A DNA stretch of 64,000 bases, from NCBI GenBank assembly GCA_029168955.1, contig JAPDOI010000063.1, positions 372,001-436,000 on the forward strand. The letters are read 5' to 3'. The DNA comes from Aplectana chamaeleonis. Taxonomy: Eukaryota; Nematoda; Chromadorea; Rhabditida; Cosmocercidae. Below, piece after piece: positions 57,040 to 64,000 of the stretch (position 1 is its first letter; each line of letters opens with the position of its first letter). A program made the translations under genes and the position numbers. The notes beneath the pieces were generated by a model. That model did not search any database, was not told the DNA's origin, and worked only from the letters and a program-made list of their open reading frames with translations.

Positions 57040-57912
57040 TTAGGTTGATGCAAAAGTTTCCGGACTTTTTACGACTTAGAATAAAAAACATTTATTTCAA
57101 AAACAAACAAGGCTCACCCAGCAAAATAATTTCCATCACATTTAAGGAACCTTCGCCACCGCCTGGGCAGATCACAAATTCCCGACGCGTTCAATTCTGG
57201 CTGTTTGGAGTCGAAGTCTTCTTCTAGGGCCATTTTGACTTCGTCATCGTTAGTGAACTGTTTTCCATCCCGGAAGTGCTGCATCGAGCGGGACAGATGC
57301 TAGTTGGAAGGGGCAAGATATGGGATACATGGAGGGTAAGGATGAACTTCCCAGCCCAGGTGCAGCAGTTTCTGTTCGCCTTCTTCACGACAATGCTCGG
57401 CCACACGTATCTCGGATAACCCGACAGAAACTGCTGGACCTGGGCTGGAAAGTTCTTCCTCACCCTCCATATAGCCCAAATCTTGCTCAATCCAAATACC
57501 ATCTGTTCCGAGAATGCAGCATTTCCTGGATGGTACACAGTCCACTCACGATGACGAAGTCAAAATGGTCTTAGAAGAATATGGTTTCCGTTTTCATTTC
57601 AGTCTGACGTAAGAACCAGGCGGCTGTTGCGGGCTTGGCGACCTCACTGGAGGATGGGGTTTCGATTCGCGCAGGGTGATCTACCGTCGCACCCCGTCCA
57701 TTCCTCAGACGAAAATCATTGCGCAAACTCTACTTCGACTCGAAACAACCAGAGTTCTACGCGGATCGGGAATTCATGATCTGCCCAATCGGTGGCGAAG
57801 AACCCTTGAATAAGATGGGATTGTTTTGTTGGGTGAGCCTTGTTGGTTTTTGAAATAATTGTTTTTTTTATTCGAAGTCGTGAAAAGTCCGGAAACTTTT
57901 GCATCAACCTAA
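57040..57912. mobile_element. Palindromic mariner derivative
   Basis: TTAGGTTGATGCAAAAGTTT and its inverse bound the unit, with TA on both sides (57038-57039, 57913-57914). The terminal inverted repeats run about 190 bp. Inside, two copies of the transposase 3' part face opposite ways. Minus strand near 57228-57345 reads LGWEVHPYPPCIPYLAPSN; plus strand near 57374-57570 reads LLHDNARPHVSRITRQKLLD, then LGWKVLPHPPYSPNLAQSKY. The second catalytic Asp (HDN) is present in the plus copy, but the third Asp is changed in both (APSN, AQSK). The stretch 57600-57710 (GAACCAGGCGGCTG, GTGATCTACCGTCGCACC) resembles sequence at 31.87-31.96 kb. Non-functional. Confidence 0.82.
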
Positions 57913-57914
57913 TA

Positions 57915-58400
57915 TTAGAGGAACCGGGAAGTAGTGTCGTTTTCTTACGCTCAATACAAGTCCATACATTTTAACGAGTTTTTATTTTCAATCAATTTGT
58001 ATTCCCCATCATTGTCAACTATCGTTGGCCATCTAGTGAGTAAATTTGCAATCCCTGATCGATAAAGATTAATTTGTTTTTCGGCAAAATATCTAGAGAT
58101 GGCGTTTTGTATGTCATCCAAGTTTGCAAATGTTTTGCCACTTAAAAAGTGTTGCAGGGCTCGGAATGAGTGTAAATCCGATAGTGCACCATTGGGCGAA
58201 TATGGTGGATGAGGCAGCACCTCCCAAACCAATTCAATAGTTTTTTTTTTCTAGAGTTCTCCTTGCGCAGTGCGGTCTTGTCGTGTTGGAGAATGACGCC
58301 TCTTCGATTGGCGATGGCTGGCCACTTATCATTAGAAGATTGATTGACTCGCTGCAATTGTTCGCTGTAGAGGTCTCTAGTGATTGCATAAATCTCGTTT
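57915..58400 (-). pseudogene. mariner transposase, C-terminal part
   Basis: On the minus strand: RDLYSEQLQRVNQSSNDKWP, AIANRRGVILQHDKTALRKE, a frameshift, then WEVLPHPPYSPNGALSDLHS, FRALQHFLSGKTFANLDDIQ and NAISRYFAEKQINLYRSGIA ending LLTRWPTIVDNDGEY. This is the D34D half of a mariner transposase: the second Asp (QHD) and third Asp (LSD) remain, the first half is missing. The 3' terminus TTAGAGGAACCGGGAAGTAG directly follows the previous mariner's TA. Inactive because of truncation and frameshift. Confidence 0.88.
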
Positions 58401-58498
58401 TTTTCGTTTTTGAGCTTTCAGTGTGAAACACTACGCTGGCAGATACTGGAATGGATGGGGTCGAAGAAGGCATCGAACACCTAGCAGAAATCGATTAA

Positions 58499-58896
58499 AG
58501 GCAGGGTCCAGGCAGAATTTCGATTCTGGGATTTTCCGCTGAATCTGTGCTCATGGTGCAGGTAGTTCGAAGGAACATGCGAAAACTGCGTTAAAACCGG
58601 TCTTCTTCAACTTATTCCAGCCACTTCCGTTGGCCGATGATCCAGAAAAGTCAGAAAAGTGTGGCCATCGTCCATATTTTAGCGGTTGTCCACGCATTCT
58701 TCAAAAGTGCTGTGTAATTATCGGTCATTCCAGCCATGACTATCGTGCTCTGAATACCATAATCCCTGACTTTCAGGCTGTTTTCTCCAGATACGAACTT
58801 AGAGTCTATGAAAATTTTGGACGGTGTCCAGCTAGACCAGCTAAAATCTATCTAACCCGAATTTCGGTGGTGTCTAAATCTGACCGGACCTTGCCT
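58499..58896. mobile_element. TTAA-type MITE (AGGCAGGGTCCAGGCAG)
   Basis: 398 bp. It starts AGGCAGGGTCCAGGCAGAAT and ends AATCTGACCGGACCTTGCCT, with TTAA on both sides (58495-58498 and 58897-58900). The termini are imperfect inverted repeats of about 25 bp. The 174-codon frame at 58630-59154 starts inside it and is not called. Confidence 0.82.
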
Positions 58897-58900
58897 TTAA

Positions 58901-59393
58901 AACGATGTCGAGATAAAGATGTCGTTAGTTCAGTACGCCTGCCTTCAGCCTACCCCGCCCCGTTACGACGAGCTTGTGGCGCCATGGACGTTTTCGATGG
59001 GAAATCGCCAAGCAACTCCGCCACGCCCAGTCTGATCGATTCGCGTACATTCCGCCATTATAAAATTGACATGGAGCCGGATCCATTACGCCTCACCTAT
59101 GGGTTCGCGGTACACTTTGGGTTGGAGGTGCGATTACGTTCTATTCAGCATTAACAAAGCTCGCTTATTCTTGGCTGAGCTGCGGGTTCCGACAACCGGA
59201 ATTCGAGGCGCGGTTAGCACCAACCCAAACCACAATAAACAGCTATCCATTGCAAAATTCCCGCTCTGCTCCATTGGCAAATTGCCAAATAGTTTATATC
59301 AACGAAATTTTTCCTTGGTCCTTTCTTTGCTCTTTTCGTCTCTATTTGTTCTTCTCCGTTTTCGATTTTGCACACTACAGCTTGGAAAGAAAT
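58901..59393. other. Unannotated spacer
   Basis: GC-rich start then a pyrimidine-rich part (TTCCTTGGTCCTTTCTTTGC). A TATAAAAT near 59.06 kb is noted but no promoter is claimed. No recognised gene. Confidence 0.3.
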
Positions 59394-59662
59394 TTCGGGA
59401 CTTACTCCGAGAAATATTGCCGCGACTTTTCCGCTAGTGCCTCGCGACTCCATCGCGATACCGGACTGTCCTGCGACTCTCCCGCGACCCTAGACTCCCC
59501 CAGGTCTTCCGCGACCTCGCCGCGAGTTGTTCGATGAAGAATCGTCTGCGGTTCCCCGCATCTCCCCCCGCCAGCGCACCGCGGCTCCTCCGGTTCCGAT
59601 GGGCTCCGAGCCGGGGAAATCACGGCAAAATTTCTCAGAGTAGTGCCTGAAAACTTCCCCGG
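59394..59662. repeat. Foldback with a CGCGACTC minisatellite core
   Basis: GACTTACTCCGAGAAATATT, GCCGCGACTTTTCC at the left pair with ATCACGGCAAAATTTCTCAG, AGTAGTGCC at the right. Between them CTCGCGACTC, TGCGACTCTC, CCGCGACCC and CCGCGACCTC recur at short intervals. Frames on both strands are composition-driven. Confidence 0.5.
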
Positions 59663-60716
59663 GCCGGTCACCCCATTTCCCTACTCGTGCCACTACGAAG
59701 CCCTACCAAAAATCATGCTTGACACTCTTTTAAAGGTGCGAAAGCGCCTGCCCCCAAATCAGAATTTCTCCGAAATCGGGGTTCCTATCTAATTCGAATG
59801 GATTTCATGTTGTTTTTTGAAGTTTTTTTGTTCTTCGCCCGATAGTTTCTGTGGTTTTCGGTTGGAGAAAGATTTCTGTGTAGAGTAACTGGCCTATAGG
59901 TAACTATACTAGTGTCTAAAGCCTATACCGACAAAAATGTAAGTGTAATGTAAAATGTAATGTCGTCTTCCCGCATCACGCGTAGAAATCGCACCAAGGG
60001 GGATGGAAATAGATCCGTGTCAGACGATCGAATGAATGTCGAATAGTCTTACCCAACCTTGGTCGACCATCCAAGAACATTTGAAGCAGATTGGGAAAGT
60101 AAGCAGAGCAATTGTTCGGGTTCCGCATAACCTGTCCCAACCGAACAAGGCCAACCAATATATCACATGCAACTTTTTGCGTCAACGACACAACACAAAA
60201 GCGTTTTTGATCGCTCGATCACAGAAGCAAAGAAGTGGATCCTGTGTGATAACACAGGACGCAAAAGGCAGTGGCTCTCTTCAAATGAAGTTCCTCGGAG
60301 TAGTGCTAGGCCAGGTTTATACCTACAAAAGCGCTTTTTGTGTGTTTGGTGGAGTGTTCGCGACATTGTTCATTTTCAATTGCTAAAACCGGGACAAACT
60401 GTTATTGCAGACCTCTACAACGAACAATCGCAGAGAGTCAATCAATGTTTAATTGCAAAGTGGCCAGTGATTTGCAACCTAAAAGGCGTCATTCTCCAAT
60501 ACGTCAATGCAAGACCGCACAGCGCAGGGCAAGCCCTAAAAAAATAAAAGGAATTGGGGTTGGGGGTGCTATGCCGTTATATACGCCCGATGTTGCGCCA
60601 GCAGATTTCCACTCATTCCGAGCGCTGCAACACCTTTTAAGGGGCAAAACATCTGTGAATTCGGATGATTTCAAAAATACCGTCTAATTATTCTGTCAAA
60701 AAAAACAATTATGGTA

Positions 60717-61167
60717 TTTCCTGTAATTTAACACCCGGATCTACTATTTTTCCTCCTCCTCCTCCATAAAAAGTGTTCAATTAGAGGGAGGGGTTCAAGC
60801 AGAGGGGGAGATTCTTATTTTCAACCGATAATTCAAGAGTCAATGAGGGCAAACGAAGTTTATTAGGCAAACCAAAGTGGGACAATAATCAATTATTCGG
60901 CGAGCTTCAAGAAATCATCATCAATAAAGTCATTGTTTAAGTCCTTCTCAAGATCGATCTCTTCTAAAATGTTGACAAGATTTTGGGTGTTGACATCTCG
61001 AGCAGTTAGCAGTTCACCTTCGGTAGGAATGGGTCTCCAATGTCTTCAGCTGAAGGGGGCGGGGGGTCTAATAGAGGGGGGGGGGGTTCTATTCTCCAAC
61101 CTCCACCGAAAGGGAGGTTCAATTAGAGGGAGGGAATCAAATAGAGGGGGTGTTCAATAACAGGAAA
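60717..61167. mobile_element. Nested DNA transposon derivative (TTTCCTGTAATTTAACACCC termini)
   Basis: TTTCCTGTAATTTAACACCC at the left is inverted as GGGTGTTCAATAACAGGAAA at the right. TTCAATTAGAGGGAGGG-type motifs recur near both ends, which could be transposase-binding repeats. It splits the mariner frame between the ISRYFAEK-type region and the YRSGIA-type region. Target duplication is unclear. Confidence 0.75.
60893..61045 (-). pseudogene. Transposase C-terminal tail inside the nested element
   Basis: An ATG-less minus-strand frame of 50 codons reads IPTEGELLTARDVNTQNLVN, then ILEEIDLEKDLNNDFIDDDF and LKLAE before TAA. The acidic C-terminal composition and position inside terminal repeats suggest the tail of the parental transposase, perhaps of pogo/Tigger or Tc4 type; that family is inference. 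The catalytic domain is absent. Confidence 0.5.
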
Positions 61168-61291
61168 TTCGATAATTTTTATCGATCAGGGAAAGAAAAT
61201 TTCCTCACAAGATGGCGAAAGGTTATTGACAATGATGGGGAATACATCATATATTGAAAATAAAAACTCGTTAAAAGTGTATGTGTTTTTA

Positions 61292-61493
61292 TAGTGGAGT
61301 CGACCAAGAGTGTCTCATTTACTTATCAATAAGAAGCGGTCGGCTGGGGATGAATGTGCATGAATCACATACCAGCACGCTCGATACCGATTGGGCGAGA
61401 GCGATTGTGTTGCAACGAGTTTCATGTTCATTGATCTCCAATCCACCGCTTCTCATTGATAAGTAAACGAGACACTCTTGGTGGACTCCACTA
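61292..61493. mobile_element. 202 bp foldback MITE nested in the mariner 3' end
   Basis: TAGTGGAGTCGACCAAGAGT, GTCTCATTTACTTATCAATA at the left is inverted at the right (TATCAATGAGAAGCGGT-type arms), leaving a short centre near 61390. TA lies on both sides (61290-61291, 61494-61495). The host mariner is otherwise continuous with the minus copy (AACTCGTTAAAA ... TAAGAAAACGACA). Confidence 0.8.
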
Positions 61494-61533
61494 TATGTAA
61501 TGTAAGAAAACGACATTACTTTTCGGTCCCTTA

Positions 61534-62890
61534 ATTAGAGATCAAAATACACACAAAAAACACGCAGGAATTACGACGTCAGCGCCTTTTACGATTACCC
61601 TGCGAATGCTGGAGGTAATCAATACTTGGTGACTCAGCGGGGTGCCCCACCCTCTTAGGTAAGGTTGGCGAGAGAACAATATTTCAGTGCTAACCCGACC
61701 CCTTTTCAGCCCAGCACTGCTATCATCAAACGCGCCGAGGAACCAAACTCTGCCCAAACCCCTTCGTAACAGTCGCGTTCGTGCATGCCGCCCGGGGATA
61801 AATTATGGGCTAGGTCAAAGTTCCTGTGAGTTGGAACAGGGCCCTGAATGCGGTCCCTGGTCAGCGAGCATGGTACCGAACATCTCAGACCCTCTACGAA
61901 AGGTTTCCAAGCACGGACGTGTTCAATGTTCGAAGCATATTCTTGTCAAATTCTGGAAAAGCTTGGCGATCTCGCAAATAGCGACTGCAATGCAGCTAAC
62001 AATGTATGGAAATCGACCAGACTTTGTGTGTCTCAAAGTGTCATAAACGAGTCGATTAAGATGTCTATATGATCCGGAATGGACAAATATTACTCACGTA
62101 ATCCTAGCTTTCTAGACGTGTTTAGCTGAAAACTTGGAAACTATTCTCCCTAAGACAAAAAGAATCTGAGGGACATATATAATTGGCGCAAGTAACACAA
62201 AGTATAAACTAAATGGGCGGGTCACTTCAAAATGGTTCGTAGGGCAGGAGTTTCTAAGCTTCGGCATTCAGTAAGGCTTAGCTAACCGCGAGCTCAAAAA
62301 AAACCTGAGTGCCACCAAAGCCAGCCACAAATATTTCAATGCTTCTTAAATGGGTTATTCATGCGGGCATAAATTCTGATGCACTTTTAGAAGCTGTTTA
62401 GTGATGTATGCTTGTCTGTCATGCTTAACTCCCACAAAATTTACTGCGATGTACGTAATTGGGAACATCGCGTCACATGCCATGGTAAGCTGGGACTTGC
62501 ATATGTTGTATATGGTGCGAAATATCAATTGCACACTTGGTCTGACCCTTCTCAAAAATCTCAAACACCAACGGGGATCGCGTCTGGGGTGGTAAAACCC
62601 TCAAGAATGAGCAGGGATGCAGAGGAATGCAACACCCATCTCAGCCATGCTGTCACTGATTATGTGGTCTTCATATCGATCAGTGGCGTACGGAATTTCC
62701 TGTTTTTTTTGTGCGTTCCAAGAAGATTTTCATTGGAGAAAAAATGGGTCTGTCAAGATATAACAAATGGAAGTTAAACAGGTACTCATTCACTGGTGGG
62801 CGTCGACCCCAGCTCAGAAACACTGCTTTTTGTGGTTTTATGACTACTTAGTGAATCGCCACTCACACCAATTCTTCGCCCACTAAATCT
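61534..62890. other. Spacer with one weak coding candidate
   Basis: A frame at 61848-62072 (LVSEHGTEHLRPSTKGFQAR, then QILEKLGDLANSDCNAANNV, WKSTRLCVSQSVINESI) has the flavour of the linker between LINE endonuclease and reverse transcriptase, but no diagnostic motif. No other feature is recognised. Confidence 0.25.
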
Positions 62891-62894
62891 GCAG

Positions 62895-63058
62895 AGGATT
62901 TCGACCGCCAAGAATTTCGAAGACGTGGATGTCGACCGCCGATGACTTCGAAGACGTGGATGTCGACCGCCGAGAATCTCTGGATGTCGACCGGCGAGAA
63001 TCTCAGCATGTGGGTGCCGACGGCCGAGTATCTCGAAAATTTGGGTGTCGACCGCTGG
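62895..63058. repeat. ~30 bp tandem repeat (GTGGATGTCGACCGCCGA)
   Basis: Units such as GAAGACGTGGATGTCGACCG repeat five to six times with spacing of about 28-34 bp, becoming GTGGGTGCCGACGGCCGAGT and TTGGGTGTCGACCGC toward the end. The 110-codon minus-strand frame over it repeats the same peptide and is not supported as a gene. Confidence 0.75.
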
Positions 63059-63892
63059 ACAAGAATCTTGTTTTCTTTTTGAAAGACGTGTTTAGAAGAA
63101 AGTAGAACATTAATGTTGGTATAAAAGGCGCAATATTTCATCGTGTGCCTCAGTCGGCTCTTCGGAGTCGGACCTGGAAGGTGGCCCCCAGTCACTTAGC
63201 AGAAGAACCACCAGTTGATGGAGCATGATTTTGGTTGCCGAAGGGGAATCCCCCCACGGTCCACAATGAGTTGCACCCCACCGTGGAACGTGGCGTTAAT
63301 ACGGGTGGACCGCGAGGAGAATGCTCGTCGACCGCAAGTTTCGTCGCGCGTCACAACCACATAGCCCGCGGTCAACATCTGATCAGGTCGTCCGTCAGCG
63401 AATAGCGCTTCGAGCGCTGACCACACGGTTGTGACGCCCAATGTCACTTGTAGTCGAACGGCACTTGGCCCATGAGTGCCTGAGTAGGCTCATTTTGGGT
63501 GATCTCTCAAACTATCATCAATGGCCATTATCAGATTCATTTATCTCGAAAATTTTCCTGAAACACTTTCCTGGTCATGTTCATCTTACTGCTTTATGCT
63601 GGGTTGTAGGCGCTTATTGAGGGAAGTGTTGTCTCGTGTTTGGCAATTCGAAACAGCAGACCATTCGATTTAAACGAAGTGGTCCCGATTGGAGTCCGAA
63701 CTGCAAAAGAACGGGCAACTTATCCTTGGATGTGTGTACTCAGGAAACTACACGAGGTGTGAAGAAGGCCAATTTTACCTAGCCCCCAGGGCGTGATTGG
63801 TCAGATTTTCGGCCATTTTCTCATACCACCCGCCATGAGCATGGTTTAGTCTGTTTTTTTTTTGTAAAACTCGAAGAAGAGGAACATTTCAG
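63059..63892. other. Upstream region of the last exon candidate
   Basis: An 83-codon minus-strand frame at 63196-63447 (GVTTVWSALEALFADGRPDQ, MLTAGYVVVTRDETC) is open but unrecognised. Otherwise no feature. Confidence 0.3.
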
Positions 63893-64000
63893 ATGTCTCG
63901 AACCAAGATTCCAATTCGTGTTATTGTCACCGCTGCACATCAAGTTAAGCTCACTAAGCAATTTTTCACAGCTCTTGAAAAGGAGTCAGCAGCATTTCGA
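63893..64000 (+). CDS. Possible first coding exon, runs off the window
   Basis: GAACATTTCAG is followed directly by ATG. The frame MSRTKIPIRVIVTAAHQVKL then TKQFFTALEKESAAFR is open to the last base. TTTCAG-ATG is the usual context of a nematode splice acceptor with immediate start (cis- or trans-spliced). The protein is not recognised. It could be a host gene or the start of an LTR-retrotransposon gag-like protein; 36 residues do not decide. Confidence 0.4.
   Translation, partial: MSRTKIPIRVIVTAAHQVKLTKQFFTALEKESAAFR

Larger units (their letters stand above)
60040..61533 (+). pseudogene. mariner transposase with two nested insertions
   Basis: Plus-strand blocks: QPWSTIQEHLKQIGKVSRAI, FDRSITEAKKWILCDNTGRK, RQWLSSNEVPRSSARPGLYL, VHFQLLKPGQTVIADLYNEQ, AKWPVICNLKGVILQYVNAR, DVAPADFHSFRALQHLLRGK. 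After the first guest comes LTRW...IDNDGEYI. The first catalytic Asp (canonical GDEKW) is lost in TEAKKW, the second (HDN) is YVN, the third (APAD) is kept. Several frameshifts occur. The 3' terminus near 61533 reads inward as TAAGGGACCGAAAAGTAATG. It is the same family as the minus copy at 57.9-58.4 kb. The N-terminal end and 5' terminus were not found. Confidence 0.88.

Noticed and set aside
58630..59154. 174-codon frame
   Set aside because: It starts inside a TTAA-type MITE and crosses its right boundary into unrelated DNA, so it cannot be one gene.

Overview
The window looks like repeat-dense, gene-poor eukaryotic DNA, most likely from a clade V (strongylid/rhabditid-type) nematode. This is an inference from the mobile elements: Tc5-like elements that duplicate TNA inside CTNAG targets, mariner and RTE-like LINE remnants, and Penelope-like GIY-YIG sequence. 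Bacterial gene layout is absent, there is no rRNA or recognisable tRNA, and most ATG-to-stop frames are chance or transposon-derived. No database search was possible, so the species assignment is tentative.

Region by region: 1-8 kb is a mosaic of a ~1.05 kb TNA-flanked element (family A), a relative (family B), a GGATAAT-rich repeat interrupted by a TTAA-flanked MITE, a mariner N-terminus, and a (AAT)n/(ATT)n palindromic microsatellite. 8-21 kb is sparser: a hairpin, a hidden reading frame at 11.5 kb, a 652 bp foldback with TTAA duplications, a 1.1 kb TTAA element, and a possible exon at 17.0 kb. 21.2-23.7 kb is a 2.5 kb near-perfect palindrome made of two head-to-head Penelope-like 3' ends. 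24 kb has a LINE scrap and a tandem array; 25.4-26.9 kb has another family A copy; 29.6-30.3 kb is a 700 bp polypyrimidine tract.

31-45 kb has an RTE-like LINE, a degenerate minisatellite, and a B-A-B cluster carrying a 5'-truncated LINE with a 15 bp target duplication. It also has a second LINE copy, a recent 563 bp tandem duplication and another family A copy. 47-58 kb holds a swarm of TTAA-flanked elements with AGGCA termini, several nested in one another; one of them is split by a 131 bp Penelope-type insert. A plausible terminal exon of a host gene lies at 48.6-48.8 kb on the minus strand. 57-61.5 kb is a chain of mariner remnants, one holding two nested guests. A possible first exon begins at 63.9 kb and runs off the window.

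The elements do not form a pathway. The value of the window is its insertion stratigraphy: target duplications and empty-site paralogues inside the window give the target preference of several non-autonomous families. Three different Penelope-like remnants share a CTGAWGA / hairpin / GAAAC element that resembles a hammerhead ribozyme core.
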